DNA of 64,000 nucleotides, taken from Oceanospirillum linum. GTDB taxonomy: Bacteria > Pseudomonadota > Gammaproteobacteria > Pseudomonadales > Halomonadaceae. Shown piece after piece: positions 26,732 to 35,960 of the stretch. The stretch's first letter is position 1. Each line of letters begins with the position of its first letter. The notes beneath the pieces were generated by a model. It did no database searches. It was not told the DNA's origin and saw only the letters and a program-made list of their open reading frames with translations. A program made the position numbers and the translations under genes. The stretch covers positions 56,017 to 120,016 of the forward strand of contig NZ_MTSD02000010.1 of NCBI RefSeq assembly GCF_001995095.2, read 5' to 3'.

Positions 26732-27907
26732 ATGATTCAATCATTTAATCCCCCTGTTCGCACTTTGATGGGCCCTGGCCCGTCTGATATCGCGCCGCGT
26801 GTTTTAGCCGCGATGTCCCGTCCAACCATCGGGCACCTTGATCCGGCGTTCATTCAGATGATGGATGAGATTAAGCAGATGCTCCAGTACGCTTTCCAGA
26901 CCAAAAACGAACTAACCATGCCGGTTTCAGCACCGGGGTCTGCGGGTATGGAAACCTGTTTCGTCAATCTGGTTGAGCCGGGTGATAAGGTGATTGTCTG
27001 CCAGAACGGTGTTTTTGGCGGCCGTATGAAAGAGAACGTCGAGCGCTGTGGCGGTGTTGCGGTCATGGTGGAGGATGATTGGGGTACTGCGGTCAGCGTC
27101 GATAAAGTTCAGGCCGCGCTGGAACAAAACCCGGATGCGAAGGTGTTGGCTTTCGTTCATGCAGAAACCTCTACCGGTGCCATCAGTGATGCCAAAGCCC
27201 TCTGTGCGCTGGCCCGTGAGCATGATTGCCTGACGATTGTAGATGCCGTGACCTCTCTGGGTGGTTCTGAACTGCGTGTGGACGAGTGGGGCATTGATGC
27301 CATTTACTCCGGTACGCAGAAGTGTCTGTCCTGCCCGCCGGGTATCTCTCCGGTCAGCTTTAGCGAGCGCGCGGTAGAAGCGGTTAAAGCCCGTAAAACG
27401 TCTGTACCCAGCTGGTTTTTGGATACCAATCTGGTGATGGGTTATTGGGGTGCCGGTGCTAAGCGTGCTTATCACCATACCGCACCGGTGAACGCGCTTT
27501 ATGCCCTGCATGAAGGTCTGGTAATGCTGCAGGACGAAGGGCTGGAAAACGCCTGGGCCCGCCATGATAAACATCATCAGGCGCTGCGTGCCGGTCTTGA
27601 GGCGATGGGGCTGAAATTCCTGGTCGCGGAAGGCGAGCGCCTGCCGCAGCTGAACTCTGTCTTTATCCCGGAAGGTGTGGATGATGCGGCCCTGCGTACC
27701 ACACTGCTGAACGATTACAGTCTGGAGATCGGTGCGGGTCTGGGTGCCTTTGCCGGAAAGGTATGGCGTATCGGCCTGATGGGCGCGGCCTGCACCCAGC
27801 GTAATGTTATGTTCTGCCTGATGGCTCTGGAAAACACTCTGCTTGCCCAAGGCATTTCTCTGGAAGCCGGTAAAGCGGGTCAGGCTGCACTGGCGGTTTA
27901 TCAGTAA
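26732..27907 (+). CDS. class V aminotransferase, alanine-glyoxylate/serine-pyruvate type
   Basis: A 391-residue PLP enzyme of the AGXT/PucG family. The PLP lysine is Lys197 in YSGTQKCLSCPPG, and the cofactor Asp lies in IVDAVTSLGGSELRVD. The N-terminal LMGPGPSDIAPRVLAAMSRP is typical of alanine-glyoxylate aminotransferases. It would convert glyoxylate and an amino donor to glycine and a keto acid. Monocistronic with its own terminator; distinguishing AGXT from serine-glyoxylate or ureidoglycine aminotransferase needs more than sequence reading. Confidence 0.88.
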   Translation: MIQSFNPPVRTLMGPGPSDIAPRVLAAMSRPTIGHLDPAFIQMMDEIKQMLQYAFQTKNELTMPVSAPGSAGMETCFVNLVEPGDKVIVCQNGVFGGRMKENVERCGGVAVMVEDDWGTAVSVDKVQAALEQNPDAKVLAFVHAETSTGAISDAKALCALAREHDCLTIVDAVTSLGGSELRVDEWGIDAIYSGTQKCLSCPPGISPVSFSERAVEAVKARKTSVPSWFLDTNLVMGYWGAGAKRAYHHTAPVNALYALHEGLVMLQDEGLENAWARHDKHHQALRAGLEAMGLKFLVAEGERLPQLNSVFIPEGVDDAALRTTLLNDYSLEIGAGLGAFAGKVWRIGLMGAACTQRNVMFCLMALENTLLAQGISLEAGKAGQAALAVYQ

Positions 27908-27929
27908 CCGCTTTTACAAAAAGTCGTTT

Positions 27930-27966
27930 AAAACCCGATGATTGTCATCGGGTTTTTGGGTTTTTT
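27930..27966 (+). terminator. terminator after the aminotransferase gene
   Basis: AAAACCCGATGA and TCATCGGGTTTT form a 12-bp stem with a three-base loop (TTG), followed by a T-rich tail. Confidence 0.85.
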
Positions 27967-27985
27967 CCGTATAAACCGGGCTATT

Positions 27986-28696
27986 TTAGGCTGCCCAATA
28001 GCCTGAGGTTGCGGTCTTAGTCTTTTGGTAGCCCGGCTTGGTTTTCAGGTATCGGTTGATCGCTTTCATTTGGCCACTTTCTGTTGCGACAAAAATTGAT
28101 GGTTCCCCGCTTTGCCATGGCAGCGTTTCAAGGTGCTCAAGAAGTGCATTTCTGGATAGGTCATTATTGATGACCCAGCTCAGGCTGACGCCTTCAGGTA
28201 CTGATATAGCTTGTTTATCCGCAATATCGGGGATTTGCAATAATGCGTGACCGATAGCATCTGCCGGTAACTTTTCCAGAATAGCTGCAACCGCCGGTAA
28301 CCCGGTCAGATCCGCCATCAAAAGATGCCAGTCTGCATTGTAGTCGGGGTATTTTGGGCTTCCGGGGCCGGCAACCCCCAGATAATCACCGGGCTGAGCA
28401 TTTTTTGCCCAGTTTGTTGCCAGCCCTTCATGGTCGTTAACCGCGAAGTCTACTGTCAGCTCTTTTTTCTGGTGATCAAAGGCCCGAACTGTGTAGGAGC
28501 GCATCCACTTTTTGAAGCCAGGATAGAGGCCTAATCGAGGTTTATGTTCCCCTGGTTTTGGGAAAATAGCTTTAAAATGGGCGCTTTCGTAATCGGTGGG
28601 AAAGTCACTTAATTCATTGCCATGGAGTACAACCCGGCGCATATGCGGCCCGAGGGACTCTGTGCGTATAACCTGTGTCATTCTCATTTTCTTCAT
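27986..28696 (-). CDS. siderophore-interacting protein (ViuB/SIP-type ferric reductase)
   Basis: A 236-residue SIP family flavin reductase that frees iron from ferric siderophores in the cytoplasm. It shows the FAD-binding RSYTVRAFD motif near residue 68, VDFAVNDHEGLATNWA and the C-terminal TSGYWAA (usual RGYWxxG), with the SIP_C domain VFVATESGQMKAINRYLK. It is the last gene of a two-gene minus-strand unit with the DUF2798 gene. No Fur box is visible; the neighbouring MarR is the likely regulator. It may serve the uptake systems elsewhere in the window. Confidence 0.9.
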   Translation of the reverse strand: MKKMRMTQVIRTESLGPHMRRVVLHGNELSDFPTDYESAHFKAIFPKPGEHKPRLGLYPGFKKWMRSYTVRAFDHQKKELTVDFAVNDHEGLATNWAKNAQPGDYLGVAGPGSPKYPDYNADWHLLMADLTGLPAVAAILEKLPADAIGHALLQIPDIADKQAISVPEGVSLSWVINNDLSRNALLEHLETLPWQSGEPSIFVATESGQMKAINRYLKTKPGYQKTKTATSGYWAA

Positions 28697-28713
28697 AAGT
28701 GATGTCCTCTAGG

Positions 28714-29193
28714 TTAGCTCGCCAGGAATTGTGCAAGTTTGGGTTTCAGGTACAGTGACATGATCAGCGCCATGCATAACCCGAAGGGAAGTGCGGCGGC
28801 AAAGGACTGGAGCCATGCGGCTGCAAAAGCATCGCTGTCTGAAAACCCAACGATATTAGCTGTTGTACTAACGGCCATAATTGACTCCATTACCAGAGCC
28901 ATGGCTACCCCGGTAACCAGCTGCCGGTGATGTGTTTTATGATGGGGTAGTAAAGACTCAACCCATTTACTGATCAGGGAGATCAATACAAAGCTGGCTG
29001 GGATAACAAACAGTACCGTAATAGCGAACGAGGATAGCCAGTACTGGATGAAGTTCTCTGAAAGCCCGGTATTCATATAGGTCATGATGCCCGTTAATGT
29101 TCCACCCACGATGAGTATAAGAGAGGCAAGGACCGCTATTTTTTGGTACAAAGGCCTTTTTTCAGGCGATGTGTTCACTGCTGTATTTTCCAT
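28714..29193 (-). CDS. DUF2798 family membrane protein
   Basis: A 159-residue protein with two copies of a pair of helices matching DUF2798: KIAVLASLILIVGGTLTGIM followed by VIPASFVLISLISKWVESLL, and a second half with AAALPFGLCMALIMSLYL. Function unknown. It lies 17 bases upstream of the SIP reductase, which it precedes in the operon, and is divergent from a marR gene with paired GTTGAC/GTCAAC operator sites between them. Confidence 0.8.
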   Translation of the reverse strand: MENTAVNTSPEKRPLYQKIAVLASLILIVGGTLTGIMTYMNTGLSENFIQYWLSSFAITVLFVIPASFVLISLISKWVESLLPHHKTHHRQLVTGVAMALVMESIMAVSTTANIVGFSDSDAFAAAWLQSFAAALPFGLCMALIMSLYLKPKLAQFLAS

Positions 29194-29224
29194 CGTTGGT
29201 GTTCCTGTTTTGATTTGGTTGATT

Positions 29225-29260
29225 TAGTCAACTATATTTAATTAGGTTGACTATGTCAAC
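29225..29260. promoter_or_regulatory. MarR operator in the DUF2798/marR divergent region
   Basis: TAGTCAAC (29225-29232) and GTTGACTA (29246-29253) form an inverted pair, and GTTGACTATGTCAAC (29246-29260) is itself a palindrome. Three half-sites of the same word in an 87-bp divergent promoter point to MarR binding and dual repression. Confidence 0.65.
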
Positions 29261-29280
29261 TATATATACCTGAGGTTTAT

Positions 29281-29718
29281 ATGAAGGCGAGTGTTATCGA
29301 GTCGACGTTTCATTTAGCGCATGCCATAAAACAGCGGCTCAGTTGTCAGCTTGAAGCGAATGAAATGGATATTGCCCCTATGCATGTTCGGGTTTTGAAC
29401 GTGATAGGTCGGCAGACACCCTGTACGGCGATTGATATTGCAACGCTTTTTAAACGTGATAAGGCGCAGATTACCCGCCTTGTAAAACCTTTGATTGAAC
29501 AGGGGCTGGTTCAGAAAGAACCCAACCCGGAGGATAAGCGGAGTCAGTTTCTTGTGTTGACGCCTGAGGGCATCGCATTGCAGGAAAGTTTGGATTCATT
29601 CGCCCAGCAGATGCAAAAAGAGGTGACTGAGGGCGTTGATGCAGACGACCTGGCAACTTTTCTGCGGGTTGCAGAACAGATCACTGCAAATTTTTCGAAA
29701 CGGGCGTCTGAGGGCTGA
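29281..29718 (+). CDS. MarR family transcriptional regulator
   Basis: A 145-residue MarR regulator: the winged helix includes CTAIDIATLFKRDKAQITRL and the wing EPNPEDKRSQFLVLTPEG. It probably controls the divergent DUF2798-SIP operon through the GTTGAC palindromes. GAGG precedes the ATG. Confidence 0.9.
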   Translation: MKASVIESTFHLAHAIKQRLSCQLEANEMDIAPMHVRVLNVIGRQTPCTAIDIATLFKRDKAQITRLVKPLIEQGLVQKEPNPEDKRSQFLVLTPEGIALQESLDSFAQQMQKEVTEGVDADDLATFLRVAEQITANFSKRASEG

Positions 29719-29838
29719 GTGTTCCCGATCAGGTTTATTGTGTTGTTATTAAACGCATGGATGCACCTGTTTATTTATTTTTATGGCGTGTATCACCACA
29801 AGAGCCTAAGCTCTTTCTGATCCTTGATCGCTTCCCTT

Positions 29839-29880
29839 AACCGCCTCTGCAGGTCTTGCCTTGTAGCGGCGGTTTTTCTG
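29839..29880 (+). terminator. probable terminator after marR
   Basis: AACCGCC and GGCGGTTTTT flank a 22-base loop. The stem is short and the tail has five T, so this is moderately supported. Confidence 0.45.
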
Positions 29881-29958
29881 TTGTGTGCTTTGATCTTTCC
29901 CGGACGTTAGAGCCTGCGTTTGATGTCCTTTTCCATTTTCTGCTGTGTGGTGTTGTCG

Positions 29959-31161
29959 ATGAAAGCGATCCGCTCTCCTTTCTTCTGGGTCAGTTTTGCT
30001 ATGTGTGCCGGTGTGATGAGTACCGCGCTGATCAGTCCTTTGTATGGCATCTATAAAAGTGAGTGGTTGCTTCAGGCCAGTGATATTTCGGTCATCTATG
30101 TGGTCTATATGGCCGGTGCCTTGTCTGCTCTGCTTTTTCTGGGGCAGCTGTCTGACCGGATCGGTTTTCGCCGGGTGATGCAGTTGTCACTGGTGCTGGT
30201 TTTTCTGGGTACGGGGTTAACCATGCTGGCCTGGGATACCCTAAGCCTTAATCTGGCCCGTTTTATTGTCGGCGTCGCTTCCAGCCTGATGACAACGTCT
30301 GCTTCTGTAGGATTGCGTCAATTGGCAACCGGTGCTCACCCGAGTCGTGCAGCCTCCATGAGCAGCGTGCTGATCGCCTTTGGTTTTGGTCTTGGGCCTC
30401 TTGTTGGCGGAGTTATTGGCCAGTGGTTGCCCAACCCTTTGATCACAGCTTACTTACCTACTATGGCCCTGTCTGCGATCGGATTTTTTGCTCTGCAGCG
30501 TCTTGACCTTCCGCCCCATGACAGGGTTGTGATCCCCGGTAAACCAGCCAGCCGGGCCTGGTTGCCAAAGTTGATCTGGTCGGAGCGGGAGCACTCACTG
30601 GCATTTATTCTGACCAATGCTTGTGCTTTTCTGGCCTTTGGCGTATTTGGTCTTTATGCCTCCATGTCGCCCTTATTTCTGGAACAGATGATCGATTGGA
30701 AAGGGCCTTTTATCAGCGGGATCTCCATTGCCGTGATTCTGTTTCTGTCCTCTGCTGCACAGTTGATGACGCGCCGCCTGCCGCTTCATTGGTGCGGCAC
30801 CTTTGGTCTGCTGGCACTGGCTCTATGCTGCGGGCTGCTATTGCTGAATCTGGATCAGAAATCACCATGGATTCTGGCGGCAGGATTACTGATTACGGCA
30901 TTCGGCCATGGTATGACTCTGCTATCGGGTATCAATATGGTTGGCCGTATTGCCCAGCCCCATAATCATGCCGGTTTACTCTCTACTTATCTGGTACTGG
31001 GCTATATTGGCAGCATGCTACCGGTGTTGGGTGTGGGTTGGATTGCGGATCACTGGGGGCTGCATCTTGCCGTCAGTATCTTTTGTTATGGTGTTATTGC
31101 GCTGGCTGTTTTGACGGCGATGATGTTTTTTCGCCACCCCCATATGCAGCGGGTGAGTTAG
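29959..31161 (+). CDS. major facilitator superfamily transporter
   Basis: A roughly 400-residue MFS transporter with 12 helices. The loop 2-3 motif is GQLSDRIGFRRVMQLSLVL, and the second half has GMTLLSGINMVGRIAQPHN. It resembles drug or metabolite exporters of the YajR/NepI kind. Start choice is open between ATG 29959 and ATG 29923; helix 1 (FFWVSFAMCAGVMSTALISP) follows 29959 directly. It lies before a siderophore-type AraC/TonB unit but a Fur box separates them, so a role there is only suggested. Confidence 0.85.
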   Translation: MKAIRSPFFWVSFAMCAGVMSTALISPLYGIYKSEWLLQASDISVIYVVYMAGALSALLFLGQLSDRIGFRRVMQLSLVLVFLGTGLTMLAWDTLSLNLARFIVGVASSLMTTSASVGLRQLATGAHPSRAASMSSVLIAFGFGLGPLVGGVIGQWLPNPLITAYLPTMALSAIGFFALQRLDLPPHDRVVIPGKPASRAWLPKLIWSEREHSLAFILTNACAFLAFGVFGLYASMSPLFLEQMIDWKGPFISGISIAVILFLSSAAQLMTRRLPLHWCGTFGLLALALCCGLLLLNLDQKSPWILAAGLLITAFGHGMTLLSGINMVGRIAQPHNHAGLLSTYLVLGYIGSMLPVLGVGWIADHWGLHLAVSIFCYGVIALAVLTAMMFFRHPHMQRVS

Positions 31162-31217
31162 AGGTTTTTTGCTGCAACGTGGGCGTACTGATTTTGCCTG
31201 TATTTTGTACCTGCGGC

Positions 31218-31259
31218 GCGCTTTTATCCTGGGCAGAGGCGCTTTTATCCTGGGTAGAG
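31218..31259. repeat. 21-bp tandem duplication
   Basis: GCGCTTTTATCCTGGG(C/T)AGAG occurs twice in tandem in the space between the MFS and AraC genes. A single substitution distinguishes the copies. Confidence 0.6.
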
Positions 31260-31331
31260 ATGCTTGAATGGCTGGGCAAGTTTGCTGAATATCAGCAAAT
31301 GCCTTGTTTAATCACACCTGTTACCACAAAA

Positions 31332-31353
31332 TGACATGATAATCATTTTCATT
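31332..31353. promoter_or_regulatory. Fur box upstream of the AraC regulator
   Basis: AATGACATGATAATCATTTT contains TGATAATCATT with good match to the GATAATGATAATCATTATC consensus and ends 11 bases before the start codon. Iron-repressed expression of the regulator is expected. Confidence 0.65.
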
Positions 31354-31363
31354 TGGTGGTTTT

Positions 31364-32437
31364 ATGAGTTTGAGTCAAAAATCCGTCAACACCTTGGATA
31401 AAGCTGCTCGTCATCCTGTTTTTGATGACTTTCAGCATTTCATCGATCAATTACAGGATATGTCGAATCAGTGCTCTGCAGATCTGACGGCGGATGATAT
31501 TTGTCATTTTTCCAGTGACCGTAAGCAACTCTCGATGTCATTAAAGCAGCCTTTTGGTAAGGGGCGTATGGAGTTGCTGCAGTTACCCAGTGGTTTTTCT
31601 ATTGGTCGCAGCGACTATTTCCTTAACTATCCGTTGCAGAGTCACTACCGTTATCTGTCTGATCAGCTTGGGTTTGGGCTGATGTTAAGCGGTAGTTTCG
31701 GCTTGGCTGTGCCTGAACTGCATCTGTCTGATCAGGTGGAAGCCGGTGAGATCTGGGTGCGAAAAGGGCAGGCAGAAGATATTTGTGCCACTCAGTTTTC
31801 AGGCAAGAGAGTGTGTGGTGTCAGTCTGGATCTTTCAGCTCAAATGCTGGAGGTGTGGCGGGAGGAGGCTCCCTGCAGGCTTAAAAAATCCCTGGGTCGT
31901 CATTCTACGGCACCAGATTGTTTTCGCTATGGGGTTGTAACGGCAGAAATACGGAAGCTGGCGATGAAGATGCTGGCCTGCCCGACCACATCGCTCTGCT
32001 CCCGGCTGGAGTACGAATCTTTAGGGTTGAGTCTTCTGGCATGGCTACTGAACCCCGGTGAAAAGGGTTCCGGGATGACCGCTGTTGAGAAGCGCCATGC
32101 CCGGCAAAAACGCCTGATCAGTCAGGCGATAGAGATTCTGCATGAGGAGTGGCGAACACCGCCGACCATCCATGAACTGGCCTGCAGGGTCGGTATGAAT
32201 GAGTGCTATCTTAAATCGGGCTTCAAAGAGGTGACCGGTTTAACCATAGAGGCCTATGTCCGCAGCCTGCGTATGGAACAAGCCAGATTACTGATGTCTA
32301 CCCAAGGTTATACCGTTCAACAGGCGGCCTTGGAAGTCGGGTTTTCCAATCAGAGCCACTTCTCCTCTGCGTTTAGTGAGCATTTTGGTTATCGCCCCTC
32401 ACAGATTACACGTAAAAAAACCTTGTCATTTTCCTGA
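31364..32437 (+). CDS. AraC family regulator, siderophore-uptake (PchR-like) type
   Basis: A 357-residue AraC-type regulator with a C-terminal pair of helix-turn-helix motifs (about 262-352): TIHELACRVGMNECYLKSGF and QQAALEVGFSNQSHFSSAFS. The N-terminal half is of the PchR kind, which senses the ferric siderophore. It lies just upstream of a TonB receptor and an RhtX-like MFS, as pchR-like genes do, so it should activate them when siderophore arrives. Preceded by a Fur box. Confidence 0.88.
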   Translation: MSLSQKSVNTLDKAARHPVFDDFQHFIDQLQDMSNQCSADLTADDICHFSSDRKQLSMSLKQPFGKGRMELLQLPSGFSIGRSDYFLNYPLQSHYRYLSDQLGFGLMLSGSFGLAVPELHLSDQVEAGEIWVRKGQAEDICATQFSGKRVCGVSLDLSAQMLEVWREEAPCRLKKSLGRHSTAPDCFRYGVVTAEIRKLAMKMLACPTTSLCSRLEYESLGLSLLAWLLNPGEKGSGMTAVEKRHARQKRLISQAIEILHEEWRTPPTIHELACRVGMNECYLKSGFKEVTGLTIEAYVRSLRMEQARLLMSTQGYTVQQAALEVGFSNQSHFSSAFSEHFGYRPSQITRKKTLSFS

Positions 32438-32479
32438 TTCGGGTTTTCTTTTTTCCAAATAGAGCAGTAATACAATCAC

Positions 32480-32500
32480 AAATGAGACATATTCTCATCT
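32480..32500. promoter_or_regulatory. ATGAGA-TCTCAT dyad before the TonB receptor gene
   Basis: AATGAGACATATTCTCAT (32481-32498) is an inverted repeat similar to a Fur box and could equally bind the upstream AraC activator. It lies 20 bases before the start codon of the receptor. Confidence 0.5.
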
Positions 32501-32518
32501 TTTTAAGGAGGTGGGTAT

Positions 32519-34702
32519 ATGAGTCATGCAGTCCCTTTTTTACGACGTCCCCTTTCCGTTGCTCTATTTCTGGCGGCGTTATCTCCGGGAGGAGCGCTAC
32601 ACGCAGAAGTGAGCCCAGATGAAGAAGGAGAGAGTGCTCAGTTAGGCGCGGTTACCGTAACCGCACGTCATGTTGAGGAAGATGCCAAGCGCCTGCCGTT
32701 GACGATCAATGTGATCGGAAAGGAGGAGATCGTCCGGCAGCGGATGAACAGTCTGGAAGATGCACTTCGGCTGACCCCCGGTGTTGATCTGCAATCCTAT
32801 GGAGATACATCTAACACGGCGATCCGAATTCGGGGCGTTGGTGCTTTGAACAAAACCAGCCGGGATGATAGTTCGGTTGTGCTTTATGTGGATGGTATGC
32901 CGCAGCCGGTTGCTAATTCAACGCTGGCGACGCTGGATCTGGAACGGGTTGAGGTGCTTAAAGGGCCGCAGGGAACCCTGTTTGGCAGAAACAGTGAAGC
33001 GGGGGTTGTTCAGGTCATTACTCGTCAGCCAGGGTTTGAGCCGGAAGCCAATGTAAGGCTTGAATATGGCCAAAATAACCAAACCCTTGTTGAAGGAGCT
33101 GGAACTCTTCCGTTGCATGATAATCTGACCAGCCGTTTTGCTTTGCGCTATCAGGGGTCAGAGCACCCGGTAGAAAACCTGCACGACAATCAGCCGTTAT
33201 CTGAACCTGAAACCCTGGTTGCCCGAGGGACTTTTAAATGGTTGCCAACAGACTTTACCGAAGCCACTTTAAGTCTGTCCCATCAGCGCATGCGCGATCA
33301 CGCTGCGGCTATGGTACTCAGACCTTACGGATCAACCCCAACAATGGGAATTGAGCCAGGTCTTATTGATGATGATAAGGATGTCAGTCAGGCGGTATTG
33401 AATGTTCAGACGGAACTGGATGGTATGCAGTTCACCTCTATCACGGGTCTGGTGGATTCAGAGGATCAGGCCGTTACCGCGATGTACGAAGAGTTGCTCT
33501 ACGAAAAACTGATCGGTATGGCACCGCCGAGTGCTGACAGAACCATTGATACTTCTGAGCAGTCTTTTAATCAGGAGCTGCGTCTGTCATCGCTGCCCGG
33601 GGATAAGGTGTTCTGGGTGACAGGTCTGCACTATTTTCAAAGTGACCGGAACATGGCCTCCAGCGAGTTGAATGACACCTTTTATCCATCCAATCCCTAT
33701 AACGCCGAGATTGACCGAGACTTTGAAGCATCCAGTTTTGCCCTGTTTGGTGAGACGACGTTCCCATTAACGCAGCAGCTGTCACTGACAACAGGCCTGC
33801 GCCATACCTGGGATGAGAAAGAATACGAGGATTACTGGAAGGCGGATGCGACCCACCCTGATGCCGGGCTGGTGCGCACCGATAAACAGAAGCTGACCGA
33901 TGATTATACAACGGGGCGTATAGCATTGGGCTATCAGCTTAATGCCGACAATAACCTCTATGCATCTTATTCACGGGGTTATAAATCAGGGGGCTGGGGC
34001 GACCATGGCAGTAATATCGCTTCAGGCGGAAAGGATGAAGCCTATAAGGCCGCCAGTGTTGATGCCTGGGAACTGGGCTGGAAAGGCGAGGCTCTGAATG
34101 GGGATCTGCTGGTTAATACAGCGGTGTTTCTGACGGAGACCTCCAAGGATCACCTATACACCTGGGACCCGACTACCTTTGCTGTTGGTGTTGAGAATCT
34201 GGATACCCGCAGCCAAGGGGCAGAGTTGGATATTCAATGGCAGATGTTTGAGTCATTACGCCTGAACGCTGCGCTGACTTACACCGATGCAGAAATTACT
34301 GGGGTGGCCGCAGGCAGTGCTTCCGGTGTTGAAAAAGGGCACCGAGTGCCTGAAGCCGCTCGCTGGAATACCTCTTTGGCGGTGAATCACCAGCATCCGG
34401 TTAAGTTGTCTGGTTTTTCAGGGGCTTATCTGAACAGTAACCTTTCCTGGCGTTATGTGGGCGACCGTTTCAGCGGCCCGGAGAACTACCTTGAACTGCC
34501 TTCGTACCAGCTGGTTAATGCTCGCATTGCACTGACCATGAAGCAGACCGAGGTCTATCTCTGGGGCAGTAACCTGCTGGATGAGGAGTATGACCTGTAT
34601 GGTTTTTATTACCCATCCATGATGTCGGGTGGGCCGGATGCCACTCTGGGCGCGCCGGGTGAAGGACGACTGCTGGGAATGGGGATAAGCCATGCATTCT
34701 GA
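32519..34702 (+). CDS. TonB-dependent siderophore receptor
   Basis: A 727-residue outer-membrane receptor: signal peptide (cleavage near ALHAEV), a TonB-box/plug region (LGAVTVTARHVEEDA, then LTPGVDLQSYGDTSNTAIRI) and a 22-strand-type barrel ending in a C-terminal Phe (MGISHAF). The plug contains VEVLKGPQGTLFGRN, a family hallmark. It imports ferric siderophore using TonB energy. AAGGAGGTG lies at the right distance from the ATG. It overlaps the next gene by 11 bases, so receptor and MFS are one operon. Confidence 0.93.
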   Translation: MSHAVPFLRRPLSVALFLAALSPGGALHAEVSPDEEGESAQLGAVTVTARHVEEDAKRLPLTINVIGKEEIVRQRMNSLEDALRLTPGVDLQSYGDTSNTAIRIRGVGALNKTSRDDSSVVLYVDGMPQPVANSTLATLDLERVEVLKGPQGTLFGRNSEAGVVQVITRQPGFEPEANVRLEYGQNNQTLVEGAGTLPLHDNLTSRFALRYQGSEHPVENLHDNQPLSEPETLVARGTFKWLPTDFTEATLSLSHQRMRDHAAAMVLRPYGSTPTMGIEPGLIDDDKDVSQAVLNVQTELDGMQFTSITGLVDSEDQAVTAMYEELLYEKLIGMAPPSADRTIDTSEQSFNQELRLSSLPGDKVFWVTGLHYFQSDRNMASSELNDTFYPSNPYNAEIDRDFEASSFALFGETTFPLTQQLSLTTGLRHTWDEKEYEDYWKADATHPDAGLVRTDKQKLTDDYTTGRIALGYQLNADNNLYASYSRGYKSGGWGDHGSNIASGGKDEAYKAASVDAWELGWKGEALNGDLLVNTAVFLTETSKDHLYTWDPTTFAVGVENLDTRSQGAELDIQWQMFESLRLNAALTYTDAEITGVAAGSASGVEKGHRVPEAARWNTSLAVNHQHPVKLSGFSGAYLNSNLSWRYVGDRFSGPENYLELPSYQLVNARIALTMKQTEVYLWGSNLLDEEYDLYGFYYPSMMSGGPDATLGAPGEGRLLGMGISHAF

Positions 34703-35960
34703 TCAGCCGTCGGAAATGACGCGTTACAACTGGGTGTTGCTGTTTAGTCTTTATATTACTCAGTTTGTGGCGATGGGGTTCTTTCTGATCGCCCTGGTTG
34801 CCATCATGCGGGAGCAGGGATACAGCCTGGAAAGTCTGAGTGTGATTTATCTGCTGGGACTTTTCTGGGTGTTTAAGTTTCTTTGGGCACCTGCCATTGA
34901 TCGTTGGAAATTGCCTGGTCGTGGTCATTTTCGAAGCTGGTTGTTGTTACTGCAGTTTTTGATGGTTGTGGTGTTGCTGGTGATTGCACAGCAACCACTG
35001 GATGGCTCTTTTACCAAGCTTTTTCTTTATTGTATGTTGCTGGCTTTTTTGTCGGCGACTCAGGATATTGCTGCCGATGGCTTATCCTGCAGCCTGTTGC
35101 TACCGACAGAACGGGGAGTGGGTAACGGCGTTCAGTCTGCCGGTGGCCTGATTGGTAATATGCTGGGTGGGGGCGGCGTTTTAATACTCTACCCCTGGCT
35201 GGGCTGGGAGGGCAGTCTCTATCTGTTAGCCGCAGGAACCAGCATCAGTCTGATATTGCTGTTTTTCTTCCGGGAGCCGGATACCCGTCCGGTTGTTCAG
35301 GGGGTCGGTAATGTTTTTCGTTACATACAAACCTTCTGGAAGCAGCCTCACTACGGTGGCTGGCTGCGGCTGTTGCTGATTTTTCCGGCGGGCATCGGGC
35401 TGGCTTATGGGCTGTTGACGCCTCTGTTGGTGGATGTCGGTTGGTCCATGGAGCAGATCGGTCTGGTGATGAATGTGATCGGGAGTTTGGTTGGTGTTTT
35501 TGCTTCAATTCTGGTGGGCTGGCTGTTACATCGTTATACCCGGCGTCGGGTGCTGCTCTCATCGGCTATTTTTCAGTGCGCGGCCTTGCTGGCGCTACTC
35601 TTACCTGTGTTGGGCTATACTGATCTACTCAGTGTGGGGTTGGCCATCGGTCTGTTTTATTTTGCCTTCACCGCCGTCACAACGGTACTGATGACTCTGA
35701 TGATGGATCATGCATCAAAGGCCACGCCCTCCACGGATTATGCCATGCAGTTTGGCATTAACGCTTTGCTGAGTTATTTAATGGCTGCTGCCAGTATGTT
35801 GCTGGCCGGTTGGTTAGGTTATGGTGGGGTGATTCTTTTTGCGCTGATACTGGGTCTGTCAGGGCTGCTTTTATCACTCAGATTTCAGTCGTCTGGTGCC
35901 GATCATGCATCCATGACGGACTTTCATCCGGAAAAAATACAAGAGGGGGCGTACAGATGA
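34692..35960 (+). CDS. RhtX/FptX-type siderophore MFS transporter
   Basis: A 422-residue, 12-helix transporter of the RhtX/FptX branch of MFS, which carries ferric siderophore across the inner membrane without an ABC pump. Typical features are MREQGYSLESLSVIYLLGLF then WVFKFLWAPAIDRW, and LSATQDIAADGLSCSLL. It overlaps the receptor gene by 11 bases and the CDF gene by 4 bases. A paralog of the same family is at 46018. Confidence 0.88.
   Translation: MHSDQPSEMTRYNWVLLFSLYITQFVAMGFFLIALVAIMREQGYSLESLSVIYLLGLFWVFKFLWAPAIDRWKLPGRGHFRSWLLLLQFLMVVVLLVIAQQPLDGSFTKLFLYCMLLAFLSATQDIAADGLSCSLLLPTERGVGNGVQSAGGLIGNMLGGGGVLILYPWLGWEGSLYLLAAGTSISLILLFFFREPDTRPVVQGVGNVFRYIQTFWKQPHYGGWLRLLLIFPAGIGLAYGLLTPLLVDVGWSMEQIGLVMNVIGSLVGVFASILVGWLLHRYTRRRVLLSSAIFQCAALLALLLPVLGYTDLLSVGLAIGLFYFAFTAVTTVLMTLMMDHASKATPSTDYAMQFGINALLSYLMAAASMLLAGWLGYGGVILFALILGLSGLLLSLRFQSSGADHASMTDFHPEKIQEGAYR

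Noticed and set aside
31038..31334. 98-codon frame overlapping the MFS 3' end and the 21-bp duplication
   Set aside because: Mostly a shadow of the MFS gene extended by the tandem repeat.
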